Positions 16,705 through 26,317 are shown, counted from the first letter of the stretch. The stretch is DNA of 64,000 nucleotides from Xanthomonas phaseoli pv. phaseoli (GCA_022749655.1 CP094243.1:930001-994000); one strand, 5' to 3'. Numbers and translations: made by a program. The notes: generated by a model from the letters alone, not told the origin.

Positions 16705-19060
16705 ATTGAACGCAAACCGCCGCATCGGCCTGGCGCTGCTGTGGCTGGCGTTGCTGGCGGTGGCCGGATTCTGGTTGAGCGAAACGCTCAAGGTCACCGG
16801 CGATCTGCGCAAGTTCATGCCCGCCCCGCGCACGCCGGCGCAAAAATTGCTGATCGAAGAACTTGGCGAAGGCCCTGGATCGCGGCTGCTGTTGATGGCG
16901 TTGTCCAACAACGATCCGGTCACCTTGGCCGAGCAGTCGCAGCAACTGCACCAAGCGCTGTCCGCGCAGCCGGAGCTGTTCGAACTGGTCAGCAATGGCG
17001 GCAATGCCGGGTTGGAGGCGATTCCCAAGCGCTTGCTGCCGTACCGCTATCTGCTCAGCGACAGCTTCGACAAGACCCCGCTCGACGCGCCGACGCTGGA
17101 ACCGGCGTTGCAGGCGCGCGTGCAGGATCTGGGCTCGCCGGCGGCGGCCATGGTGGAGCCATTGCTGCCGCGCGACCCCACGATGGAAATCCTGCATCTG
17201 GCCGAAACCCTGCAGCCGGCAGCGATGCCGCGCACGCGCAATGACGTGTGGTTCGATCGCGCCGGCACGTCGGCACTGTTGATCGTGCAGACCCGCGCGG
17301 CAGGCTTCGACCCCACCGGCCAGCAACTGGCCTACGACGCCGTGCAAGCGGCGTTCGCGAAGGTCAGCAAAGGCACCGCCACCCGGCTGACGCTGACCGG
17401 GCCGGGCGCATTCGCCGTGGAAATCACCGCGCGCACGCAGGGCGAGGCGCAGTGGATCGGCACGCTGGATACGGTGGGCCTGGTGCTGCTGCTGCTGGTC
17501 GCCTACCGCAGCTGGAAGATTCCGGTGCTTGGCGTGCTGCCGCTGGCCAGCGCCGGTCTGGCCGGCCTGGGTGCAGTGGCGCTGCTGTTCGACGGCGTGC
17601 ATGGCATCACCGTGGCATTCGGCTTCACGCTGATCGGCGTGGTGCAGGATTACCCGATCCACCTGTTCAGTCATCAGCGCCCCGGTCTGGATCCGCGCGA
17701 GAACGCACGGCATCTGTGGCCGACGCTGGCCACCGGCGTGGTCTCCACCTGCATCGCCTATGTGACCTTCCTGTTTTCCGGCGTTGACGGGCTGCGGCAA
17801 CTGGCGGTGTTCACCATCGCCGGTCTTGCCACCGCCGCGGTCACCACGCGCTGGTTGTTGCCGGCCTTGATCGACCCGGCCCCGCGCGACTACGCGGACT
17901 CGCGCCTGCTGGCGGTGCTGTGGCGCGGCATTGCGCGCCTGCCTAGGCCGCGCATCAGCCTGGCGGTGATGGCCGTGATCGGCATGGCGGTGATCGTGTT
18001 CGCGCCGGGGCAATTCTGGCAGAACGATCTGTCCAAGCTGACCCCGGTGCCGCCCAAGGCCTTGGCGCAGGACACCCATCTGCGTCAGGAACTGGGCGCG
18101 CCGGATGTGCGTTACGTGCTGGCGCTGCCGGCAGCCAGCGATGAGGCGGCATTGCAGGCCAGCGAGCAGTTGCGTCCACGGCTGGACGCGCTGGTGCGCG
18201 ATGGTGCGTTGCTCGGTTACGACATGGCGGCACGCTATCTGCCCAGTGCCAAGACCCAGCGTGCGCGACAGGCCGCATTGCCCGACGCCGCGCAGGCGCG
18301 CGCGTTGACCGAGCGTGCCGTGGCCACCACGCCGTTCCGCAGCGATGCGTTTGCGCCGTTCCTGCAGGATCTGGATGCCGCCAAGCGTGCCGCACCGCTG
18401 CTGCCGAAGGATCTGAGCGGCTCGCCGCTGGCGACCTCGGTCGGTGGCCTGCTGCTCGGCCGTGGCGATCGCAGCACCGCGCTGGTGTCGTTGACCGGCC
18501 TGCGCGATCCGGCGGTGTTGGCGGCCGCCGTGCAAGGCAGCGGCGCGCAATTGCTGGATCTGAAGGACGCCTCCGAATCGTTGGTGGCTGCCTACCGCGG
18601 ACGCGTGCTCGGTGCGCTGTTCCTTGCCGCATTGCTGCTGGCAGTGGCCGTGGCGATTGCATTGCGCAGCCCGCGCCGCATCGTGCGGGTGCTGCTGCCG
18701 ATGGCGCTGACCACGGTGCTGATCCTGGCGATCCTGCGCGGCACCGGGGTGGAGCTCAATCTGTTCCATCTGATCGCGCTGATCCTGGCCGCCGGTCTGG
18801 GCCTGGATTACGCGCTGTTCTTCGATCACGCCGGCGACGATCACGCCGACCAGCTGCGTACGCTGCATGCGTTGATCGTCTGCAGCCTGATGACGCTGCT
18901 GGTGTTTGCGCTGTTGGCCGCTTCCAGTATCCCGGTCTTGCGTGCGATCGGCAGCACGGTGGCGTTGGGCGTGTTGTTCAATTTCATTCTGGCCTTGCTG
19001 GTGTCGCGCGAACCGGCGCTGGAACGCACCGCGAACGGAGAGCCGCATGCACGGACGTGA
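16694..19060 (+). CDS. MMPL/RND-family exporter of the pigment locus
   Basis: The roughly 788-aa inner-membrane protein belongs to the predicted-exporter branch of the RND superfamily. A first helix (RRIGLALLWLALLAVAGFWL) is followed by a large periplasmic loop. Two bundles of helices then appear: TVGLVLLLLVAYRSWKIPVL...FGFTLIGVVQDYPIHLFSH, and a similar second set with ILAAGLGLDYALFFDH near the C-terminus. The GxxxDY motifs with an acidic residue fit proton-driven transport. It probably moves the lipid-linked xanthomonadin across the inner membrane to the LolA-like carrier. The ATG at 16694 is in the third copy of the 217-bp repeat. The next gene starts 14 bases before its stop. Confidence 0.87.
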   Translation: MALELNANRRIGLALLWLALLAVAGFWLSETLKVTGDLRKFMPAPRTPAQKLLIEELGEGPGSRLLLMALSNNDPVTLAEQSQQLHQALSAQPELFELVSNGGNAGLEAIPKRLLPYRYLLSDSFDKTPLDAPTLEPALQARVQDLGSPAAAMVEPLLPRDPTMEILHLAETLQPAAMPRTRNDVWFDRAGTSALLIVQTRAAGFDPTGQQLAYDAVQAAFAKVSKGTATRLTLTGPGAFAVEITARTQGEAQWIGTLDTVGLVLLLLVAYRSWKIPVLGVLPLASAGLAGLGAVALLFDGVHGITVAFGFTLIGVVQDYPIHLFSHQRPGLDPRENARHLWPTLATGVVSTCIAYVTFLFSGVDGLRQLAVFTIAGLATAAVTTRWLLPALIDPAPRDYADSRLLAVLWRGIARLPRPRISLAVMAVIGMAVIVFAPGQFWQNDLSKLTPVPPKALAQDTHLRQELGAPDVRYVLALPAASDEAALQASEQLRPRLDALVRDGALLGYDMAARYLPSAKTQRARQAALPDAAQARALTERAVATTPFRSDAFAPFLQDLDAAKRAAPLLPKDLSGSPLATSVGGLLLGRGDRSTALVSLTGLRDPAVLAAAVQGSGAQLLDLKDASESLVAAYRGRVLGALFLAALLLAVAVAIALRSPRRIVRVLLPMALTTVLILAILRGTGVELNLFHLIALILAAGLGLDYALFFDHAGDDHADQLRTLHALIVCSLMTLLVFALLAASSIPVLRAIGSTVALGVLFNFILALLVSREPALERTANGEPHART

Positions 19061-19478
19061 CGCAATCGCCGCGCTGATTCCGCACCAGGGCAGCATGTGC
19101 CTGTGGGAAGAGGTGATCGAGTGGGATGCGCAGCGCATCGTGCTGCGCAGTCACGCGCACCGCAGCGGTACCCATCCGTTGCGATGCAATGGGCGTTTGC
19201 GCGCGCTGCATCTGTGCGAATACGGCGCGCAGGCCATGGCCGTGCATGGCGGGTTGCTGGGGCGCGCATCCGGCAAGCCGGTACGCCCGGGCATGCTGGT
19301 CGCACTGCGTAGTGTGGAATTGCACGTGATGTATCTGGACACCTTGCCGGATGCGATCGACTGCCAGGCGCAGGTGTTGATGCAGGGCGAAGACAGCCAG
19401 CAATACAGTTTTCGCCTGACCCACGGCGAGCAATTGCTTGCCGAAGGACGCGCCACCGTGATGCTGGGCGCCGCCTGA
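19047..19478 (+). CDS. Second 3-hydroxyacyl-ACP dehydratase-like hotdog protein
   Basis: The 143-aa protein has the ApeP/FabA-like hotdog pattern: IAALIPHQGSMCLWEEVIEWD near the N-terminus (the PH..SM..W catalytic region) and CEYGAQAMAVHGGLL in the central helix. Aryl-polyene loci usually encode two such dehydratases that work as a pair on 3-hydroxyacyl-ACP. This fits with the short hotdog protein at 14292-14579. The ATG at 19047 overlaps the exporter gene. It is the last gene of this rightward run before a gene on the other strand. Confidence 0.82.
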   Translation: MHGRDAIAALIPHQGSMCLWEEVIEWDAQRIVLRSHAHRSGTHPLRCNGRLRALHLCEYGAQAMAVHGGLLGRASGKPVRPGMLVALRSVELHVMYLDTLPDAIDCQAQVLMQGEDSQQYSFRLTHGEQLLAEGRATVMLGAA

Positions 19479-19487
19479 GGCCTGCGC

Positions 19488-20025
19488 TCATGGATTGACG
19501 GGTGTCTTCGCCGCGATCAGCGCGCTCAGATTGCCGACGCCGGGCAGGCGATGCGCATACAGCCGCGCGATGTCGCCGCCGCTGTGCAGATGCTCGAAAT
19601 GCTCCAGACCGATCGACAGGAATTCCGCACTGCCATCGTGCGGCGTTTTGATCTCGCCGACTTCGAGTGCCTTCAAGGCGCTGATCCAATGGAAGGACTG
19701 GCCAGCGTCTTCGCGATTGAAATAGGCGTACCAGACCGGAATGCGGAACAGCCGCTCGAACGCCACCGCGCGTCTGAGTTCATCCTCATAGGGCAGGCTG
19801 TAGCAGGTGTTCTTGTACCTGTTGCGGTTCTTGACGTCGATGGCGATCAAGCCGATCGACTCCAGCAGCAGCAGGAAATCCGGCCGTTTGACCGCTGTGC
19901 CGAACAACGGCGCGAAGGTCTCCGGCGCCTGGCATGGCCACATAACTGAAGCCATGTAACTGCAGCCACGCGTTCATCGCACCCTCGCCCTGCTTGCCCA
20001 GTTCGATCAGGGTCACTGCGCTCAT
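19488..20025 (-). CDS. Unknown protein with PD-(D/E)XK nuclease-like core (frameshifted)
   Basis: I do not know a named family. The N-terminus (MSAVTLIELGKQGEGAMNAW) gives a helix, and the centre reads RPDFLLLLESIGLIAIDVKN, the PD...(D/E)xK arrangement of restriction-like nuclease cores. VWYAYFNRED and the C-terminal LSALIAAKTP follow. A one-base insertion near 19932 breaks the frame after HGFSYVAM; removing it gives 537 nt and 178 aa. The gene lies antisense inside the pigment locus, between the second dehydratase and the ketoreductase. A role in pigment making is not obvious. Confidence 0.6.
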
Positions 20026-20231
20026 GTGGTGCCGCTCCTTGTCGCCGCGCACGATCGCGCATGTCCAAACGCTAGCAATCCGACGCGATGGCGCTCAAGC
20101 GCCCACTGTCCGATGTGCGGCCTAGTCGAGAAAATGCGCCACCGCCGCTTGCTTCGATGCACGTGTCTGTCTGCGCGCAGGCGGGTTGGTCTACGATAAC
20201 GCTCCTTCCCTGCTCATATGGTTCGTGGCTT

Positions 20232-20964
20232 ATGAACTCAGCTGCACGACGCGCACTGGTTACCGGCGGCAGCGGCGATCTTGGCGGTGCGATCTGCCGG
20301 CACCTGGCTGCGCAGGGCCGGCATGTGATCGTGCACGCCAACCGCAACCTGACGCGTGCGGACGAGGTGGTTGCCGCGATCGTGGCCGATGGCGGCAGCG
20401 CACAGGCAGTGGCCTTCGATGTGGCCGACGCGGCAGGCAAGTGCGGCGGCGCTGGAGCGTTTGCTGGAAGCTGGCCCGATCCAGATCGTGGTCAACAATG
20501 CCGGCATCCATGACGACGCGCCGATGGCAGGCATGAATGCCGAGCAGTGGCACCGCGTCATCGACGTGTCGCTGCACGGTTTTTTCAACGTCACCCAGCC
20601 CTTGCTGCTGCCGATGGCGCGCACGCGTTGGGGCCGCATCGTCAGCGTGTCGTCGGTGGCGGCCGTGCTGGGCAATCGCGGGCAGACCAACTACGCCGCC
20701 GCAAAGGCGGCGTTGCACGGCGCCAGCAAGTCGCTTTCGCGCGAAATGGCCAGCCGCGGCATTGCAGTGAATGTGGTCGCGCCGGGCGTGATCGAAAGCG
20801 ACATGGTCGGCGACAGTTTTGCGCCGGAGGTGATCAAGCAATTGGTGCCGGCCGGCCGCGTCGGCAAACCCGATGAAGTGGCCGCGCTGGTCGCCTTTCT
20901 GTGCTCGGAACTGGCCGGTTACATCAATGGCCAAGTGATTGGCGTCAATGGTGGGATGGGCTGA
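20232..20964 (+). CDS. 3-oxoacyl-ACP reductase (FabG-like SDR) of the pigment locus (frameshifted)
   Basis: This is a short-chain dehydrogenase/reductase with the nucleotide-binding TGGSGDLGGAI, NNAG, and the catalytic SVSSVAAVLGNRGQTNYAAAK (Ser, Tyr-x-x-x-Lys). It would reduce the 3-oxoacyl-ACP made by the ketosynthase, before dehydration. The frame shifts near 20440 (GACGCGGCAGGCAAGTGC). Dropping one base gives 732 nt, 243 aa, the usual FabG length. The C-terminal GYINGQVIGVNGGMG is typical. The ATG at 20232 was chosen because MNSAARRALVTGG starts directly before the Rossmann motif. It stands alone on the plus strand. Confidence 0.87.
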
Positions 20965-21087
20965 GGACGACCAACAAAACGAGTGCGCAGTGCCAGTCGG
21001 GCGTGGCCTGCTTTGGGGTCGCTATCAGCACACGGCCAGGCTGGCAGTTGAGAGCACCATGTACTCGAAGCTTTGAGTTGCTGCAGG

Positions 21088-21193
21088 GCCCTTGCCCGCT
21101 CACCATCGCGGGACACGCTGCAAGTACGTCCTTGTAAGCTCTTTGGCGGCATCCATGCCGCCAAAGGTCCCGCGACGGTGAGCGGGCAAGGAC
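21088..21193. repeat. 106-bp dispersed palindromic repeat, copy 2
   Basis: Same length and layout as copy 1 (2538-2643) with only scattered differences: outer imperfect inverted repeats (CTTGCCCGCTCACC ... GGTGAGCGGGCAAG) and the inner palindrome TTGGCGGCAT-CC-ATGCCGCCAA. It may also act as a terminator between the convergent genes. Confidence 0.8.
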
Positions 21194-21313
21194 CAGTTGG
21201 GATGGTTGGTGCGCGCAGGTTTCAACAAGCGAGCATCAAACCGCGCGACGCGGTGTCCTCGCTCTTCAACACAACCACCAGCCAATTGTTGGTGCGGTGT
21301 CCTTGCCGATTGC

Positions 21314-21349
21314 GGGACCGTTGGCGGCATGGATGCCGCCAACGGTCCC
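21314..21349. repeat. Perfect 17-bp-arm hairpin related to the 106-bp repeat
   Basis: GGGACCGTTGGCGGCAT and its exact complement flank a GG centre. The core TTGGCGGCAT is shared with the 106-bp repeat, so this is likely a diverged or partial member of the same family. Confidence 0.75.
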
Positions 21350-21686
21350 CATGGACGGGTTTACGGCGTGTCCCGCGAGCGGTGAGGGCACCGCGCGCTC
21401 GACGCCGTGCGTTTGCTGCTGGTTCTTGCTTGCCCATCATGGCGGGACAGGCTGCCACTATGTCCCTGTAGCTCTCCCGTGGTGTCGATGCCGCGTCAGG
21501 TCGCGCTGCGGTGGGCCGGCGAGGACCAGTCGAAAGTGTCGGTATGCACGACTGCGAGCAAGGCATGCCGGCTCGGCCGCCGGACTCCTCTTCTCTTCAT
21601 GATCAGAGCGCGCCTGCGTGAAGCACGTGCCGCTCAAGAACATGCGTTTCTAGGGAAAAGCGCCAGGGTTGGCGCGTTCGACAGCC

Positions 21687-23310
21687 TCACGCCGCGTCGG
21701 CATACCACGGCGCCGTAAGAATCGCCTCGCCGCTGGCATCGGCCGTGAGCGCATCCAGGCCGTGGTCGGGCAGGTCGGGGTAGCGTTGGCGTGCCTGTTG
21801 CAGGATCTCGCGCGCCAGCACTGCCATCTGCGCGACATTGCCGTGGATGCGCGCGACAAACGCATCATCGTCGAGCGTGTCGTTCAAGGCGCCATTGAGT
21901 TCGTTGAACCAGCCGATCAGGTATTGGTCCAGCAGCCGTCCGCTGCCGGCGGCGATGCCCTGGGCGGTATTGCGCACGCCCCATGCATGCAGCACCTGCT
22001 GCATTGCCAGGTTCATGTCGCGCGCGTGCAGGAAGTCGTTCTTCATGCGCGAGAGCAAGCTGAGATGGGCGATGCGCCCGCTGCAGAACAGCGGCGCCAG
22101 CAACGACCAGTAGTAGGTGTAATCCCAGATCACCTTGACCGGCATGACCTGCTCGTCGCCGAACAGCGCGTACTGATCCTGATACAGCGTCAGCGTGTTT
22201 TCGTAGAACGAGAAATACAGCTGCTGGTACAGCTCCACGTACGGGCTGAGCGACTTGCCGGCGCGGTCGCGGCCGATCAATTCACAGATGTAAGTGTTGG
22301 AGATGGCGATGAAGTCGCTGCCTGGCGAATAGAACGGGTCCAGGAACACGCCCGCTTCGCCGGTCAGTGCCCAGCGCTGCGACGAGAACACCTGCTTGCA
22401 GCCATACGAGAAGTTGCGCAGGAACAGGAAGTCCTGCAAGCCGGTAGTCGGCCTGGTCGAGCGTGGCGGCCACCTGCGGCTGATGCGTGCGCAGCCAGGT
22501 CATCGCCTTCTCGTGGGTGTTCATGCTCTCCAGCGGATGCAGGTCTGCATCGCAGACGATGCCCAGCGAATGCGCTCCCGACGACAGTGGAATCAGCCAG
22601 AACCAGTAGCCCGGCCCGCACATGTGATTGGTCGAACGCCAGCGGTCCGGCGGCGTGCAGCGTTGCAGCCAGTTGCTGTCCTGCGACCAGCCGTTGGGGT
22701 CGATCAGGCCTTCCACGCGCCACCACACTGCATTGGCGTTGTGCTCGTTGTCCTGCGCCAGGCCGAGCTTGCGCTTGAGCAGGCCGGCACGGCCACTGGC
22801 ATCCACCACCCAGCGTGCAGCCAGCGTGCCTGGCGTGCCGTCGCGTTCGAAGCGCACGGCGTGGTCGGTGTCGTCTTCGGACAGGTCCACGCCCTTGACG
22901 CTGCAGCTGTCGATGAAAGCGATGCCCTGCGCGCGTGCACGTTCGCCCAGAAAATTTTCGAAGCGGCCGCGGTCGATCTGCCACGACGGCGTGGGCAGGA
23001 TCTTGCTCACGCCCAGTTCGGTGCAGCGGTCGATGTCTTCGCGCTTGTCGGAGAAGAAGAACCGGAACCCGAACTTGCGGATCTGCTCGGTTTCCAGATG
23101 CTCGCGCAGGCCCAGCACGTCGGCGAAATAATGCGCGCCGATTTCCACCGTGGATTCGCCGACCTTGAACGCGGCCTCGCGGACCGGATGCGCGCGCCGT
23201 TCCAGCACGGTGATGGCAAGCTCCGGATCGCGCTGCTTCAGTTGCAGGGCCAGGCTCAGCCCGGCCAGGCCACCTCCGGTGATCACGACATCGGCGCGCT
23301 GTGCATTCAT
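21687..23310 (-). CDS. Second FAD-dependent halogenase-type protein of the pigment locus (frameshifted)
   Basis: This flavoprotein of about 540 aa shows VVITGGGLAGLSLALQL (FAD binding), FKVGESTVEIGAHYF, GYWFWLIPLSSG (WxWxIP, as in flavin-dependent halogenases) and, after the break, WALTGEAGVFLDPFYSPGSD. An inserted T near 22440 splits it after ADYRL; removing the base joins DYRL to QDFLFLRNFSYG and gives 1,623 nt. It could brominate the aryl ring or act as a hydroxylase. The start ATG overlaps the stop of the glycosyltransferase gene (ATGA), making it the last of four coupled genes (KS, KS-like, GT2, halogenase-type). Confidence 0.85.
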
Positions 23311-24128
23311 GAGGAGTGGTTGCTCTTGGTGACCGCGGGGACAGTAGCAAATTCGCCGTCGGGATCGTCAACGATCACCGGGTTGGCGCGTACGCGGCGA
23401 TATTCGCGCCACACATGGCCGTATGCCCACACCTGTTTGACCACGTGCGAGGTGATATTCCACAGGTCGCGCACCAGCCGGAAGTGGCTCTTGCGGAAGG
23501 TGCCCGGCGAGGTGCCGGCGTAGCGGGTCTCGATCGGCACGGCGACCACGCGTGCGCCAGCCTGGCGTGCGGCCGAAATCAGCAGCTGCGCTTCGAACAC
23601 GAAGCCCTCGCCGGGCACGTTTGGCAGGGTGAACACCGAGGCCGGATACAGCCGTTGGCCGCTTTGGCTGTCGATCAGGCGGAAGCCGCACCCCCAGGCA
23701 ATGCCCCAGTCGCCGAAATCGTTGCCGATGCGGCGGATGGTGGGCTGGGTGGCGCGCTTGCGCATGCGCGCACCGATGATCACGCAGCCCGGGTGGCGGT
23801 TGGCGGCAGCCAGCAGGCGCGGGAAATCGGCCGCCTTGTGCTGGCCGTCGCCGTCCATGGTCATCACCGCGCGCATGCCAAGCCGCTGTGCTTCGGCAAA
23901 GCCACTGCGCAGTGCCGCGCCCTTGCCCATGCGCTGCGGGTGACGGATCAGCGTGACCGGCATGCCGGCGATGCACTCGGCGGTGCCGTCGTCAGAGCCG
24001 TCGTCGATCACGATGACGTGCGCGCAATAGGCCAGCGCGTCGGTGACCACTTCGCGGATGCGCAGCGCCTCGTTCAAGGCCGGCACCAGGATGGCGGTGT
24101 CCTCCCGGCTCAGCGGTTGCCGGCTCAT
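23307..24128 (-). CDS. Family 2 glycosyltransferase of the pigment locus
   Basis: The 273-aa GT-A enzyme has the nucleotide-sugar site TAILVPALNEALRIREV, VIVIDDGSDDGT, HPQRMGKGAALRSGF and the metal-binding MTMDGDGQH. It resembles dolichol-phosphate-mannose-synthase-like enzymes without C-terminal membrane helices. It probably adds a sugar to the lipid head group that anchors the pigment. It starts in the stop codon of the upstream KS-like gene and its own stop overlaps the halogenase-type gene. Confidence 0.87.
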   Translation of the reverse strand: MSRQPLSREDTAILVPALNEALRIREVVTDALAYCAHVIVIDDGSDDGTAECIAGMPVTLIRHPQRMGKGAALRSGFAEAQRLGMRAVMTMDGDGQHKAADFPRLLAAANRHPGCVIIGARMRKRATQPTIRRIGNDFGDWGIAWGCGFRLIDSQSGQRLYPASVFTLPNVPGEGFVFEAQLLISAARQAGARVVAVPIETRYAGTSPGTFRKSHFRLVRDLWNITSHVVKQVWAYGHVWREYRRVRANPVIVDDPDGEFATVPAVTKSNHSS

Positions 24129-24898
24129 TGCCGGACCTCCACGCGCAGCACCCGGCCCGGCGCGGCATACAACGCCACGCTGCCGCCATCGCCGGCCAAC
24201 AGGTCCAGCAGCGGCAGCATCGGCGCCATGGCATTGCCGGCGATGTGGCGCGCCAGCGCGCCGTCGCCGGGCGAGGGCGCGCCGTCGTCCAGATGTGCCT
24301 GCAGCTGCGGCTTGCCGGCCTGGCCGGGCGTGCCCAGCACCAGCGCGCTACCCAGCAGCCCCTGGCTGGGGGCGACGCGCCCGAGCGGCCCGACCGAGCG
24401 GGCGTCGTAGCTGGCCAGCAGCACGGCCTGCGCGCCGGCAGCGCGTTGCACCAGCGCCTCCAGCAAGCCCTGCGCGAAGCTGCCCAGGCCGGCGCTCATC
24501 GCCGTGGCCGGGGTCATCGCACCGGCGCCGATGGTCCAGTAGCCGGCGGCGGCGTTATGCACCGAGTTGTGGAACTTGGTTGGCGAAATCGCCAACGGAT
24601 CGCTGGCCAGCGTGGTGCACATGTAGTCGGAGATGGCCAGGTCGCCGTAGGTCGAGGTAAAGATCGACGGCAGGCTGGCCGGGTCGCGGCCTGCGGCGCT
24701 ACAGGCGGCCAACGCAGCGTCCAGCGACACCGCCACCGTGTCCGGCGCACGCCGGCGTTCGTTGGCAGCCAGCAGCTGCGGCGCCGGGCGGGCGGGAGTG
24801 TCCTGCAGCGCGCCGCCGCGCGCGAAGGCGCCGGCAGCTTCCCAGCTGGGCAGGCCCTGGGTCCAGAAGCCGATCCCTTCGATGGTCGCGGTCAGCAT
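24125..24898 (-). CDS. Ketosynthase-like partner protein lacking the active-site cysteine
   Basis: The 257-aa protein starts MLTATIEGIGFWTQGLPSWE. It is related to the N-terminal part of beta-ketoacyl synthases (Ketoacyl-synt_2 type): ASLPSIFTSTYGDLAISD and SPTKFHNSVHNAAAGYWTIG are present, but no cysteine nucleophile and no second half. In aryl-polyene systems such a protein pairs with the true ketosynthase as a chain-length factor, and that is the likely role. The true start is the ATG at 24898, overlapping the TGA of the ketosynthase gene (TGATG). A base inserted upstream makes the two read as one 666-aa protein. Confidence 0.82.
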   Translation of the reverse strand: MLTATIEGIGFWTQGLPSWEAAGAFARGGALQDTPARPAPQLLAANERRRAPDTVAVSLDAALAACSAAGRDPASLPSIFTSTYGDLAISDYMCTTLASDPLAISPTKFHNSVHNAAAGYWTIGAGAMTPATAMSAGLGSFAQGLLEALVQRAAGAQAVLLASYDARSVGPLGRVAPSQGLLGSALVLGTPGQAGKPQLQAHLDDGAPSPGDGALARHIAGNAMAPMLPLLDLLAGDGGSVALYAAPGRVLRVEVRQ

Positions 24899-26125
24899 CA
24901 GCGGGCCCGCCCGAACAGCAGCGAACAGTTGTTTGCCGCCAAAACCGAAGGAGTTGTTCATGGCGTAGTCGATGCGGGCATGGGCGTTGTCGAAGCGGAT
25001 TTGCGGGCCACAGGCCGGGTCGGGGATGTCGCTGTTGAGCGTGCCGGGCAGCACGTCGTCGCGCAGCGCGAGCAGGGCGATCACCGATTCGACGATGCCG
25101 GCCGCGCCCAGGGTGTGGCCGGTCCAGGCCTTGGTCGAACTGGCGTGCAAGGTGCCGGGGAAGATCGCAGCCACTGCGGCGGCTTCCACGCTGTCGTTGG
25201 CCGGCGTGGCGGTGCCGTGCAGGTTCAGATAACCCACTGCGGCCGGCTCCAGACCGGCGCGGTCGAGCGCACCGCGCATCGCCAGCTGTGCGCCCAGCCC
25301 TTGTGGGTGCGGCGCCGACATGTGGTGGGCATCGCTGGACTCCCCGTAGCCGTACAGCCACAGCGCGGCATCCGGTGCGGCGGCCGGGCGTTCGAGCAGC
25401 GCAAAGCCGCCGGCCTCGCCCAGGCTCAGGCCGACCCGGCGTGCATCGAATGGCTGGCACATCTCCGGCGCCACCACCTGCAGCGAGTTGAAGCCGAACA
25501 GCACGCTGCCGCACAAGGTGTCCACACCGCCGACCAGCGCCGCGTCGATCACGCCGGCCTCCATCAGCCGCGCCGCCTGGGCGAACACCTTGGCGCTGGA
25601 CGAACAGGCCGTGGCCACGGTGGCGCACGGGCCACGCAGGCCGGTGGCGTGCTGCACGAAGTCGCCCAGCGAATGCGGGGTGTGCACGATCGGGCGATTC
25701 AGATCCTCGGGGAAGCGCGCGCCGTCGGCGTCGTCGACCAGCCGCGTATAGGCTTCTTCGCTGGCGCCGATGCTGGAGGTGGAGGTGCCGATGATCACCG
25801 CCACCCGCTCGGCGCCGTAGCGCTGCGCAGCGGCCTGCACGGCCTGCGCCATCCCGTCCTGCTGCAGGGCCAGCCAGGCCAGGCGGTTGTTGCGGCAATC
25901 CCACGCTTGCAGGGAATCGGGCAGTACAACGTCTTCAACGCCATCGACGCGGCCAACCCAGCACGGCAGCAGCGGTTGCGGGCCGAAATCGTTGCGACGC
26001 AGGCCGCTGCGTCGGGCGGTCAACGCGGCGGCCTGGGCGGCAAGCCCGGCACCGAGCGCGGTGGTGGAAGTGAACGCGGTGACGGCAACCGGGGCCATCT
26101 GGGACGAATGCTGCGCTTGGCTCAC
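24898..26125 (-). CDS. Beta-ketoacyl-ACP synthase of the pigment locus (frameshifted at the 3' end)
   Basis: This is a complete KAS I/II-type ketosynthase with the Cys-His-His triad: ATVATACSSSAK, LNLHGTATPANDS and KAWTGHTLGAAG. It condenses malonyl-ACP with the aryl starter and extends the polyene. Near 24932 an extra A turns the usual GFGGNNCSLLF end into GFGGKQLFAAV and abolishes the stop. Without that base the gene is 1,227 nt, 408 aa, ending in TGATG with the partner protein. It starts the leftward operon KS, KS-like, GT2, halogenase-type. The promoter must lie in 26126-26317. Confidence 0.88.
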
Positions 26126-26317
26126 GATGGTCTGGCTGTCAAAAAGTGCGGTCAGTATATCGATGGCGCGCGTGGGTCCCGTGGACGGCGCAACTGAACG
26201 TCACCGTCATGTGGCTGACGCGGCTGGGATTTTTCGCACAGGCCGCGCTTTCGCCATCGCCGCAATTGCGACACAATCGACGCGACACATCTCTCTTCAG
26301 AGCGCGACCACGCGCGC
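26126..26317. promoter_or_regulatory. Divergent promoter region: ketosynthase operon and ycgL-ankyrin operon
   Basis: These 192 bases separate genes that start away from each other. An AT-richer stretch around 26135-26165 (GGTCAGTATATCGATGG) could hold a -10 box, but no clear pair of elements is seen. Confidence 0.4.

Larger units (their letters stand above)
16201..16826 (+). repeat. 217-bp tandem repeat, 2.9 copies, covering the exporter start
   Basis: Copies start at 16201, 16418 and 16635; the third stops at 16826 where the exporter gene continues normally. Each copy holds the leader, the exporter start codon and the first membrane segment. The first two end in a 25-bp filler (TCAGCAAAAACGACGCGTCG...) absent from the third. 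Copies differ by single bases: GGTGTGCG/GGTGAGCG/GGTGTGCG, GAGACG only in copy 1, and CACTGGC in copies 1-2 against CACCGGC in copy 3. Confidence 0.93.
20965..21686. other. Repeat-rich intergenic region in the pigment locus
   Basis: The 722 bases between the convergent ketoreductase and halogenase-type genes contain no supported gene. They hold the second 106-bp palindromic repeat and a further perfect hairpin (21314-21349), with remnants of the same repeat family between and after them. Confidence 0.55.

Noticed and set aside
16610..19138. 842-aa minus-strand frame
   Set aside because: Antisense shadow of the MMPL exporter, Gln/His/Arg-rich, no family features.
24128..26197. 689-aa plus-strand frame
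   Set aside because: Antisense shadow of the ketosynthase genes.
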